DNA of 10,468 nucleotides from DASQUK01 sp035697145 (GTDB lineage Bacteria; Actinomycetota; Acidimicrobiia; Acidimicrobiales; VFJN01): assembly GCA_035697145.1 (NCBI GenBank), contig DASSDL010000240.1, forward strand, positions 1 through 10,468, read 5' to 3'. A program made the translations under genes and the position numbers. Shown in pieces: positions 1 through 5,802 of this stretch; the stretch's first letter is position 1; each line of letters starts with the position of its first letter. The notes beneath the pieces are model-generated. The model saw only the letters and a program-made list of their open reading frames with translations, had not been told where the DNA came from and did no database searches.

Positions 1-360
1 TACGCCTACGCCGGTTTCCTGCGCGAGGAGTACCCGCCGTTCACCTTCGAGACCGCCGCCCCCGCGGATCCGGGCAGCTACCCGCCGGTCCGCACCGGCC
101 TCGTGCCCGAGCTCGAGAACCGCAACCGGCTCACGGTGGGATTCCGGATCATCCTGGTCATCCCGCAGGCAATCGTGCTTGCCATCCTTGTCGTCGCGGC
201 GTTCGTGGCGTTGGTCATCGCCTTCTTCGCGGTGCTGTTCACTGGCCGCTGGCCGGAAGGGCTGCGCAGCTTTGTCGTGGGCGTCATGCGCTGGGGCACA
301 CGGGTCAGCGCCTATTTCCTATTGCTCACGGACAAGTACCCGCCGTTCAGCCTGGAATGA
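1..360 (+). CDS. DUF4389 domain membrane protein, C-terminal part
   Basis: The frame is open from the first base and stops at TGA 358-360, giving 119 residues. The start lies upstream of the window. The visible part carries the end of one DUF4389 copy (AYAGFLREEYPPFTFE, residues 2-17), a short Pro/Gly linker, and a second copy. The second copy has a long hydrophobic stretch at about 48-80 (one or two membrane segments), then FTGRWPEGLRSF, RWGTRVSAYF and a closing DKYPPFSLE. The AY...YPPF.(F/L)E ending therefore occurs twice, which is the usual tandem arrangement of this family. DUF4389 proteins are integral membrane proteins of unknown function, common in Actinobacteria. Reading the GTG at 103 as a start would cut off the first repeat, so the gene is treated as 5'-partial. 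Identification is by eye from the repeat and the membrane pattern. Confidence 0.88.
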   Translation, partial: YAYAGFLREEYPPFTFETAAPADPGSYPPVRTGLVPELENRNRLTVGFRIILVIPQAIVLAILVVAAFVALVIAFFAVLFTGRWPEGLRSFVVGVMRWGTRVSAYFLLLTDKYPPFSLE

Positions 361-405
361 ACGGCGGATACCCGCAGGGTGGAATCAGCCCGTGAAGCTC
401 GGCTG

Positions 406-437
406 CGCCGGCACCGGAGGTGCTGGTGGTGCCGGCG
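406..437 (+). terminator. Candidate hairpin terminator after DUF4389 gene
   Basis: CGCCGGCACC (406-415) and GGTGCCGGCG (428-437) form a perfect 10-bp stem with a 12-nt loop, 46 nt after the stop codon. There is no T-tract, so this is a GC-rich hairpin of the kind often found after actinobacterial genes rather than a canonical intrinsic terminator. It could instead work with Rho or only stabilise the mRNA end. Confidence 0.35.
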
Positions 438-446
438 GCGGAGGTT

Positions 447-461
447 CAGTGGTTACCACTG
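447..461. repeat. Perfect inverted repeat CAGTGG-TTA-CCACTG
   Basis: A 6-bp perfect inverted repeat around a TTA centre lies just after the 406-437 hairpin, in the non-coding stretch between two convergent genes. It could be a second small hairpin acting on the other strand or a protein site. Nothing else in this 212-base gap (361-572) looks functional. Confidence 0.35.
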
Positions 462-572
462 TGGCGGCGGAGGCGCGACCTGGTTCCTACCCGGCCGTCT
501 CCGGCGACGCGGCCCCCGTCAGGGGTGCCGCCGATCAGTGCCTGGTCAACGATCCTGGCGCCGTACAGGAAC

Positions 573-902
573 TCAGTCGTCGTTCTCGCTGTCGTTGGGA
601 CCGTCGTCGTCGGCCTCATTACCAATGACGTTGAAGTTCTTGTCGAGATTGACCTCTACCTGGCTGCCATCATCGAGGCGGACCTCGACGCTGTAGGTGG
701 CGCCGTCGTCGCCGCCTTCGGTCTCGACGACGGTGCCACCGCCGGTCTCCTCCAAGGCAGCGGCGGTCGCTTTGTCGAGGTTTGAGCCGGTCAGCGGTTC
801 CTCGTCATCGCCGCTCGTGGCGGCGACAGCGGCGCCGGTGCCAACGCCGATGAGGGCGACGGCGGCCACCGCGCCCGTGAGCCATCTGGTCTTGGGCTGC
901 AT
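573..902 (-). CDS. Small exported PepSY-like protein
   Basis: 109 residues. The N-terminus is a signal peptide: a KTR charged start, a hydrophobic core at about 8-27, and an AVA-A cleavage site near 27/28. The mature part is short and acidic. It holds one PepSY-like unit (about 38-95): an alpha-helical NLDKATAAALEETGG segment, then a beta pair containing YSVEVRLDDGSQVEVNLDKN, which matches the usual PepSY ending of a residue-by-residue beta hairpin closing with 'D..f.v'. It ends in an Asp/Asn-rich tail. PepSY proteins are exported and are thought to modulate peptidases or act as small periplasmic or cell-surface inhibitors; the target is not known here. The start at 902 is supported by AAAGGG eight bases upstream on the minus strand. 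The next gene upstream (1212-2024) has the same orientation but lies 309 bases away, so it is probably a separate unit. Confidence 0.8.
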   Translation of the reverse strand: MQPKTRWLTGAVAAVALIGVGTGAAVAATSGDDEEPLTGSNLDKATAAALEETGGGTVVETEGGDDGATYSVEVRLDDGSQVEVNLDKNFNVIGNEADDDGPNDSENDD

Positions 903-1211
903 CGTGTATGCCCTTTCGTTGCGCGCATCCGTTCGGCACGCACCAGTTCGATGTCGTGTCCGACCTCACGGTGCCTGTCGAGGCCTGAACCAGCGCTGAA
1001 CACCCGTGGCGTAGCCCGCTCAAGCAGACGTAGGTGGGCCTCGATGAGAAGCCTGCACGCCGAACGAGTCGGGCACGCCGTGGACTACGGGCCGCGACGG
1101 TCGCCACGTGCCGCAGGCGGGCGGCGTCCTAGGCCGCCGCGGTGTCCTCGTCCTCGCCTGCAGTTCTCGGCTGCTCTTGCTGCACCTCGATATATCAGAC
1201 GTCGGCCCGGG
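903..1211. other. 309-base gap with one hairpin
   Basis: I see no convincing gene here; open frames through it are out-of-frame continuations of the neighbouring minus-strand genes. It contains the ribosome site of the PepSY gene next to 903 and a 6-bp stem GGCGGC (1120-1125) / GCCGCC (1133-1138). That stem lies about 75 bases beyond the stop of the fibronectin-like gene and may be its transcription end. A short AT-rich GATATATC sits at 1189-1196. Confidence 0.5.
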
Positions 1212-2024
1212 TCAGTCCGTTCTGAAGAAACCGACGCTGATGGTCTGGTTGCCGCTGCGTTCGAGGGCCAACACCTCGAGCTCGTAGACGGTGTCGGGCT
1301 CGAGGAAATCCGTCGGGACCCGCAGCGCATGCTGCGTCGCGGGCACGTGCACGTCATAGGTCGGTCGCGAGAACCCATGGGGGTCATCGTCGACCTCCTT
1401 CGTGACGATCACCTCGTAGCCGGAGATCGTGACGGGCTCGCCCGTCGTGGTCTCGGTGACGGCATCCCAGCCGACCACGAGGTCGTCGCGGGGAACCGGC
1501 GTGCCCGTCTGGTCGGGCTCAGCGGCGATCTCGGGAGACGTAATGGTCGGCGGTGCCGGAACGTCGTGCGTGAACAGGGCGCGGCCCGTGAGGGTCGTGC
1601 CGTCGAAGGACTTGCCGCGGACCTCGTAACGCCCTTCGGGGAAGGCCGCGGCAAGGTCGGCCATCGCAAACTCCGAGAGCGGCGGCTCCCGAGACTCGAA
1701 GAAGATCCCGGCCATGGTCAGGTCGTTCAGCTGGCGGCGGGGATCAACCACGGCGATCGGCCGACCACCCGGATCGAACACACAGAGCTCAGACCAACCG
1801 TGGTCATCGAAGGCCCCATGCACGCCGAGATCCTCGTCGGTGGAGTTGTACTCGATGATCAGCTTGGCCGTGGCGATCTGTGTGGCTTGTCGCGGCCGCT
1901 GCCGACACACCTCCGGCAAGCCACTGTCATCGCCTTGGTCACTGGCGAGCGCGGTGCCCACCCCGCCGCCCAGGACCAACGTCATCACCGTCGCGCCAGC
2001 GATCCACTTTCGTTTCCTGTCCAT
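1212..2024 (-). CDS. Exported protein with C-terminal fibronectin-III-like domain
   Basis: 270 residues from the ATG at 2024. Residues 1-28 form a signal peptide (MDRKRKW, hydrophobic core, ALA-S cleavage). The N-terminal mature region (about 35-150) is unrecognised; it has two cysteines (C40, C81) that could pair, and the motif EGRYEVRGKSFDGTTLTG near 130-147. The C-terminal region (about 157-268) looks like a fibronectin type III domain: PAPPTITSP entry, VGWDAV, ISGYEVIV, then LEPDTVYELEVLALERSGNQT, the usual strand E-F-G pattern. Such proteins are secreted or surface-held and bind proteins or polysaccharide, but no ligand can be named. The frame runs open upstream to 2117, but the start at 2024 is preferred because AAAGGGGG lies six bases ahead of it and the signal peptide starts exactly there. 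No anchor or LPXTG motif is visible. Confidence 0.8.
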   Translation of the reverse strand: MDRKRKWIAGATVMTLVLGGGVGTALASDQGDDSGLPEVCRQRPRQATQIATAKLIIEYNSTDEDLGVHGAFDDHGWSELCVFDPGGRPIAVVDPRRQLNDLTMAGIFFESREPPLSEFAMADLAAAFPEGRYEVRGKSFDGTTLTGRALFTHDVPAPPTITSPEIAAEPDQTGTPVPRDDLVVGWDAVTETTTGEPVTISGYEVIVTKEVDDDPHGFSRPTYDVHVPATQHALRVPTDFLEPDTVYELEVLALERSGNQTISVGFFRTD

Positions 2025-2030
2025 GCGAAG

Positions 2031-2038
2031 CCCCCTTT
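2031..2038 (-). promoter_or_regulatory. Ribosome binding site fixing the start at 2024
   Basis: Read on the minus strand the bases are AAAGGGGG, followed by a 6-base spacer and ATG. This strong site decides for the internal ATG at 2024 over the upstream in-frame start at 2117. Confidence 0.7.
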
Positions 2039-2160
2039 GCCGATCCGGCGTCTCCGGACCCGACACCACCCTGTCGATGGGGGCCTGACGGCCGACTGAA
2101 ACGCACCACGCCCGCATTCAGCCAACAGTCAGGAACGGACGGACAGGACCCCGGGCGGAC

Positions 2161-2829
2161 CTACCTGTCGTCGGATGACGGCAACCGGAACATCTCGAAG
2201 AGACGTCGCGCCTCGGCGGGATCGCCGTCGAGCCGGAGGTGGCCTTCGGTCCTGGCGGTGTCGACGTTGAGCTTGCCGGCCAGCAGCTGGGAGAGGACGC
2301 CGGCGCTGGCGTCGACGACGACGTCGGGTTCCTCGAGCGACGGTGTCGGAACCGTGACCTGTCGGTTCTTGACTGCGACCCTGAGCGACTTGCCGTCGAT
2401 CCTCAACTCGTAGAGGCGTTTCGGTCCCTGTGCTTGACCAGGACGAAAGGCGCCTCGAAGGGCGAGCGCCAGTGCGTCCATGCTGACGAAGTCGTCCTTG
2501 TCGGGTGGGCCCATGGCGTTGGCACCCCAGAACCCGAGACGCATCACCGGTTCCTCCAGCTCCAGGCCGTAGTCGGTGAGCTCGTAAACGACGGCGCCGC
2601 CGGGACGAGCTTGGATCCGGCGCTCGACAACGCCGGCTTCTTCGAGCTCGCGGAGCCGGGACGTCAGCACGTTGCTGGGAATGCCGGGCAGGCCTTCCTG
2701 CAGCTCAGTGAAGCGCTTCGGGCCGGTGAGGAGGTCACGAACGACGAGCAGGGCCCAGCGCCCGCCTACTAGCTCCAGCGCTCGGGCCAAACCGCAGAAC
2801 TGCCGGTAACCGCGTCTCACGGACCCCAT
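2161..2829 (-). CDS. HxlR-family regulator with C-terminal SCP2-like domain
   Basis: 222 residues. Residues 10-100 are a complete HxlR-type winged helix: FCGLARALELVGGRWALLVVR, then LLTGPKRFTELQEGLPGI, NVLTSRLRELEEAGVVERR, and the wing up to YELTDYGLELEEPV. The family cysteine is present (C12). Residues about 113-215 resemble a small SCP2 sterol-transfer fold (LYELRIDGKSLRVAV, EEPDVVVDASAGVLSQLLAG, GHLRLDGDPAEARRLFEMF), which may sense a hydrophobic ligand. HxlR proteins bind inverted repeats as dimers and usually repress a neighbouring gene; here that is the divergent efflux transporter. The start at 2829 begins the family-typical sequence. The frame stays open to 3003, but that extension crosses the operator array and is not family-like. 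The ribosome site is weak (AAGGG, 12 bases away), so a short leader or low expression is likely. Confidence 0.88.
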   Translation of the reverse strand: MGSVRRGYRQFCGLARALELVGGRWALLVVRDLLTGPKRFTELQEGLPGIPSNVLTSRLRELEEAGVVERRIQARPGGAVVYELTDYGLELEEPVMRLGFWGANAMGPPDKDDFVSMDALALALRGAFRPGQAQGPKRLYELRIDGKSLRVAVKNRQVTVPTPSLEEPDVVVDASAGVLSQLLAGKLNVDTARTEGHLRLDGDPAEARRLFEMFRLPSSDDR

Positions 2830-2844
2830 TGTGGCGCTTAGCCC

Positions 2845-2873
2845 TTGTGTATCACAAGTTAGCTTGTTAAAAA
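2845..2873 (+). promoter_or_regulatory. Possible promoter for the efflux transporter
   Basis: TTGTGT (2845-2850) and TAAAAA (2868-2873), separated by 17 bases, are a weak -35/-10 pair. They lie fully inside the operator array, so a bound repressor would block them. The match is 3/6 and 4/6 to the housekeeping consensus. Confidence 0.3.
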
Positions 2874-2876
2874 CAA
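2848..2876 (-). promoter_or_regulatory. Possible promoter for the HxlR gene
   Basis: On the minus strand TTGTTT (2876-2871) is followed after 17 bases by GATACA (2853-2848), a weak -35/-10 pair overlapping the operator half-sites. Transcription would begin near 2841, leaving a leader of about 12 bases. Confidence 0.25.
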
Positions 2877-2949
2877 GGTAGGTGCGAACAAGCAACCAGA
2901 GGCCATGTCGATTCGGCGGCTGTCGTTCGTCGTACTGGCACAGCCAATG

Positions 2950-2956
2950 AAGGAGG
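2950..2956 (+). promoter_or_regulatory. Ribosome binding site of the MFS gene
   Basis: AAGGAGG, a near-perfect Shine-Dalgarno, lies four bases before the GTG at 2961 and fixes that start. Confidence 0.75.
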
Positions 2957-2960
2957 CAAC

Positions 2961-4421
2961 GTGGCCACAACCCGTACGCCCACCAAGGGCCTGGTCCTGG
3001 CACTGTCGTGCGCCGCCCAGTTCATGGTCGTCCTCGACATCGCGATCGTGAACGTGGCCCTGCCATCGATCCAGCGCGACCTCGGTGTCAGCCAGAGCAC
3101 GCTGCAGTGGGTGGTTATCGCCTACGGCCTGCTGCTGGGAGGCTTCCTGCTCTTCGGCGGGCGGCTGGCCGATCTACTGGGGCGACGACGGATCCTCCTG
3201 ACCGGGCTTGGCGTGTTCTCCGTGGCATCGCTCCTGGCGGGCGTCGCCCAGTCGGCCGGCCCACTGATCGCAGCCCGCGGGCTCCAAGGATTCGGCGCCG
3301 CCCTGGTGGCACCGGCGGCCCTGTCGATCCTGGCCGTCAACTTCTCCGAGGGTCAGGAGCGCAACCGCGCCCTGGGGATCTTCGGGGCCGTGGGCGGGAC
3401 CTCGGCGTCGGTGGGCGTGATCGCCAGCGGCCTGCTGACCGACGGCCCGGGCTGGCGCTGGGTGTTCTTCATCAACGTCCCGGTTGGCGTGCTGCTCATC
3501 GGGCTCGCCGCGCTGTTCCTGGCCGCCGATCGGCCCGGGCGCCGCACCTCCCGGTTCGATGTCGCCGGCGCGACCGCCGTCACCGGCGGGCTGCTCCTGT
3601 TGGTCTACGCCCTGAACCGCGGCGCCGACTACGGCTGGACCTCAGCCGCAACATTGGTGCTGTTCGTGGCGGCCGCAGTGCTGTTGGCCGCGTTCGTACG
3701 CATCGAGGCCCGTTCGCCCGCCCCCCTGGTCCCCGCGGCGGTGCTGAGGAACCGCACGCTCGTCGCGGCCAACCTTTCGGCGTTCTTCACCTTCAGCGCC
3801 TTCTTCTCGTTCATCTTCCTCGGCTCCCTGCTGATGCAGCAGGTCCTCGGCTACTCCCCCACCAAGACCGGCCTGTCCTGGCTGGCGACCTCGGCGACCG
3901 CCTTCGTGGCGTCCGCGTTCGCCGGCGCCCGGCTCGTCGCCGCGGTCGGCGTGCGGCGCCTCCTGGTGACCGGCCTGTCGCTCCTCGCCGTCGGCGTCCT
4001 CTGGCTGACCCGGGTCCCCGCCGACGCCGACTACGTCTCCGATCTGCTCCCCGCGTTCCTGCTCGCCGGCATCGCCATCGGCCTGTGCGCCCCTTCGGTC
4101 CAGATCGGGGCGCTCACGGGCGTCTCCGACTCCGCATCGGGACTGGCATCAGGCCTGGTCGAGACCATGCGCGAGATCGGCGGCGCCGCCGGCGTCGCCG
4201 CCGTGTCGACCGTGCTCGTCTCCCGAACCGGCCTCGACGGCTTCCACGCCGCCTTCGTCGTCATCAGCATCGCCGCCGCCCTCGGAGCCCTTACCGCCGC
4301 CGCCGGCTTCCAGCGGGGCACCCGCCCGGCGCAACAACCGGCTCCCGACACCGTCGCCCAGACCGGGGACGAGCCGCTCGTACCGATCCCCGTCCCCGCC
4401 GACCAGCACTACCAGGGATGA
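2961..4421 (+). CDS. MFS efflux transporter, DHA2 (EmrB/QacA-like) family
   Basis: 486 residues, GTG start with a strong ribosome site. The hydrophobic pattern fits 14 membrane segments, the DHA2 layout of proton-driven multidrug exporters in the inner membrane. Diagnostic motifs are LDIAIVNVALPSI (25-37, motif D1 of DHA2), GGRLADLLGRRRILL (66-80, motif A in the first cytoplasmic loop) and ARGLQGFGAALVAPAALSI (105-123, motif B with its arginine). Motif C (about 144-157) is degenerate, with S-V-G-V-I-A-S-G in place of GPxxGG. The tail after 450 is Pro-rich and cytoplasmic. No accessory EmrA-type membrane-fusion partner is adjacent, as expected for a bacterium with one membrane. The gene is divergent from the HxlR regulator and shares its operator region, so it is probably drug- or metabolite-inducible. 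The substrate cannot be named. Confidence 0.93.
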   Translation: MATTRTPTKGLVLALSCAAQFMVVLDIAIVNVALPSIQRDLGVSQSTLQWVVIAYGLLLGGFLLFGGRLADLLGRRRILLTGLGVFSVASLLAGVAQSAGPLIAARGLQGFGAALVAPAALSILAVNFSEGQERNRALGIFGAVGGTSASVGVIASGLLTDGPGWRWVFFINVPVGVLLIGLAALFLAADRPGRRTSRFDVAGATAVTGGLLLLVYALNRGADYGWTSAATLVLFVAAAVLLAAFVRIEARSPAPLVPAAVLRNRTLVAANLSAFFTFSAFFSFIFLGSLLMQQVLGYSPTKTGLSWLATSATAFVASAFAGARLVAAVGVRRLLVTGLSLLAVGVLWLTRVPADADYVSDLLPAFLLAGIAIGLCAPSVQIGALTGVSDSASGLASGLVETMREIGGAAGVAAVSTVLVSRTGLDGFHAAFVVISIAAALGALTAAAGFQRGTRPAQQPAPDTVAQTGDEPLVPIPVPADQHYQG

Positions 4422-4450
4422 CACGCCATGGGGGAGGCCACCCCCACGCC

Positions 4451-4467
4451 GCCGGGCTTCGCCCGGC
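4451..4467 (+). terminator. Candidate hairpin terminator after the MFS gene
   Basis: GCCGGGC-TTC-GCCCGGC is a perfect 7-bp stem with a 3-base loop, 29 bases after the transporter stop codon. There is no T-tract. Position and stability suggest transcript termination, but this is not certain. Confidence 0.45.
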
Positions 4468-4561
4468 TGCGTAGGGGAACCGGGCGCGCAACCGCGTGAA
4501 GCGCCGCCCGCTGTGCCGTTACCCGGCCTGGCGGTCGAAGTGGGTCCGGTCGGGTCGCTTG

Positions 4562-4580
4562 ACGTTTCGACACGAAATGT
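4562..4580. promoter_or_regulatory. 19-bp inverted repeat upstream of the operon (possible operator)
   Basis: ACGTTTCG-ACA-CGAAATGT pairs at seven of eight arm positions (the third base is mismatched). It lies about 30 bases ahead of the -10-like hexamer at 4611, where an activator or a repressor could bind. It has AT-rich arms in an otherwise GC-rich stretch. Confidence 0.4.
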
Positions 4581-4610
4581 GACACCCGCGGCGGGGCCGT
4601 AGGCCGGGCC

Positions 4611-4616
4611 TAGGGT
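4611..4616 (+). promoter_or_regulatory. Possible -10 element (TAGGGT) of the operon promoter
   Basis: TAGGGT fits the actinobacterial TANNNT form of -10 and is followed after 7 bases by an ATG at 4624. No good -35 hexamer exists at 16-18 bases upstream, which would be acceptable for an activated or alternative-sigma promoter. Confidence 0.3.
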
Positions 4617-4623
4617 GGGGCCG

Positions 4624-4683
4624 ATGAGTTCTGGCGGCGGCCGACGTCTGATGTCGGGTGACGGCGCTGCATCGGTGCGCTAG
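4624..4683 (+). CDS. Possible 19-residue leaderless leader peptide
   Basis: ATG at 4624 opens a frame of 19 codons (MSSGGGRRLMSGDGAASVR) ending at TAG 4681-4683, 42 bases before the first operon gene. The ATG lies just where transcription from the TAGGGT element would begin, so it could be translated without a ribosome site. It has no run of one regulatory amino acid. It may be chance; the support is only its position. Confidence 0.2.
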   Translation: MSSGGGRRLMSGDGAASVR

Positions 4684-4725
4684 CGGCCACCCCGGGCGGG
4701 CGATCGTGAGCTCGAGGGCCAGGGG

Positions 4726-5802
4726 ATGACGAGCGCGGCAAGGTCGAGGACGTCCAAGCGATCGCCCCCGAACAGCGCGCCCCGGCACCGAGGCACGGAC
4801 CTCGCGCAGCCAACGGTAACGCCGCTCGAAGAGCTCCTGGCCGGGGGGCGGCTGGGGCGCGAGGGCGCCGGGGCGCTGTATCGGACGGTCCGAGCGGTCG
4901 TGATCGCGCACGGGTTCCCGCCACCCGGGGGCCGCTCCCGCTGGGATGGCGACGCCGTCGCCGAGGTCGCGCACGAGTTCCTGGCAGACGAGCGGACCCC
5001 ACGGCGGCTGACGCACCTGGCCGTCCACTCGGTCGACGACGACTCGTTCGACCGGATCCTGCACCGCATGGTGCTGAACTTCCTCCGGGATGGCGGCCGG
5101 CGAACGGAGACCGGGCGGCTGATGCTGCGCCTTCGCGACGTCCTCGGCGACCGCGACGAGTTCGTGGCCGAGCGCGGAGAGCGTTGGCGTTTGGCGTCCC
5201 GGCCCGCGGAGCCCTCGAGCGTGTCGCCGGCCCTGCTCGTCCAGGCGGCGTCGGCCGAGACCGACGTGACCGTCCCCCGCTGGTCTGCGCAGACTCGCCG
5301 TCGACCGCCGGCCGCGGACGCCGCAAGCCTTCGGCGCCTGTGCCGACGTGTGCTGGAGGCGGCCGCCGGCACGCTGCCGCTGGTCGAGCTGGCGCAGTCC
5401 ATCGCGCCGAGGCTCGGACTGACACCGATCCCGCTGGCCCAGGCCGCGGACGACCGTGACCCGTTCGATTCCGTCGCGGCCCCCCAGCAGGCCGATGCGG
5501 TGATCGACAGCATGCGAGCGGCCGAGATCTTTGCGATCCTGAGCCAGCGGGAGCGCCTGCTGCTGGCGACGGCCGGGACCCCGGTCCGGGAGCTGCGTTC
5601 GGTGATCGGGGTCGGCCCCAGCCAGGCGGCGGAGCTCCAGGGCCGACTCCGGGCACTGCTGGCGTCCGAGCTCCGGGACGACGAGAACTACGAGGCCGTG
5701 TTCTTCCACCTCATCGACCAGGCCAGGACCTGGGCGACCGATCGAACGACCGCGCAACCCGGACAACTCGACGCGATCCCACGTCCGATCAACGCGACAT
5801 GA
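4726..5802 (+). CDS. Divergent sigma-70-like transcription factor (operon gene 1)
   Basis: 358 residues; ATG with GAGGG seven bases upstream. I do not recognise the family outright. The layout resembles a highly diverged sigma factor. A region-2-like block (about 74-128) has DGDAVAEVAHEFL where ECF factors have 'DAEDLVQETFL', then FDRILHRMVLNFLRDGGRR, matching the 'WLYRIARN..LD..RR' of regions 2.3-2.4. A long low-homology linker (130-255) follows, and then a region-4-like helix-turn-helix (about 265-315: ILSQRERLLLA, TPVRELRSVIGVGPSQAAEL, QGRLRALL). The first 25 residues are basic and disordered-looking. It overlaps the next gene by ATGA, and that gene carries an anti-sigma type zinc finger, which strengthens the sigma reading. 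Alternatives are a structural HTH DNA-binding protein or a sigma-derived domain that no longer binds polymerase. Gene reality is firm; the sigma role is inferred. Confidence 0.62.
   Translation: MTSAARSRTSKRSPPNSAPRHRGTDLAQPTVTPLEELLAGGRLGREGAGALYRTVRAVVIAHGFPPPGGRSRWDGDAVAEVAHEFLADERTPRRLTHLAVHSVDDDSFDRILHRMVLNFLRDGGRRTETGRLMLRLRDVLGDRDEFVAERGERWRLASRPAEPSSVSPALLVQAASAETDVTVPRWSAQTRRRPPAADAASLRRLCRRVLEAAAGTLPLVELAQSIAPRLGLTPIPLAQAADDRDPFDSVAAPQQADAVIDSMRAAEIFAILSQRERLLLATAGTPVRELRSVIGVGPSQAAELQGRLRALLASELRDDENYEAVFFHLIDQARTWATDRTTAQPGQLDAIPRPINAT

Larger units (their letters stand above)
2844..2892. promoter_or_regulatory. Operator array of ACAAG/CTTGT half-sites between divergent genes
   Basis: Half-sites alternate in orientation: CTTGTG (2844-2849), CACAAG (2853-2858), CTTGT (2863-2867), ACAAG (2873-2877), with a fifth ACAAG at 2888-2892. 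They give three nested perfect inverted repeats: CTTGTG-TAT-CACAAG, ACAAG-TTAG-CTTGT and CTTGT-TAAAA-ACAAG. Centre-to-centre spacing is about one helical turn. The stretch is clearly more AT-rich than its surroundings and lies 14 bases ahead of the HxlR start. Alternating palindromes of this form are typical of HxlR/MarR-type sites, so the divergent regulator is the likely binder and may repress both itself and the transporter. Confidence 0.7.
4422..4725. other. 304-base intergenic region before the three-gene operon
   Basis: No long gene fits here. From left to right it holds a TGGGGG/CCCCCA repeat (4429-4434 / 4441-4446), a GC hairpin (4451-4467), a 19-bp inverted repeat (4562-4580), a TAGGGT -10-like hexamer (4611-4616), a possible 19-codon leader frame (4624-4683) and the ribosome site GAGGG (4714-4718) of the next gene. 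It probably contains the end of the transporter transcript and the promoter of the operon. Confidence 0.6.

Noticed and set aside
951..2099. 382-residue open frame on the plus strand opposite the fibronectin-like gene
   Set aside because: The minus strand has a signal peptide, a strong ribosome site and a domain; the plus frame shows none of these.
2830..3003. 58-residue N-terminal extension of the HxlR gene
   Set aside because: It crosses the operator array and the ribosome site of the divergent gene, and has no family likeness.
3008..4474. 488-residue open frame on the plus strand inside the MFS gene
   Set aside because: It is an Arg/Pro-rich out-of-frame reading of a clear membrane transporter, produced by high GC content.
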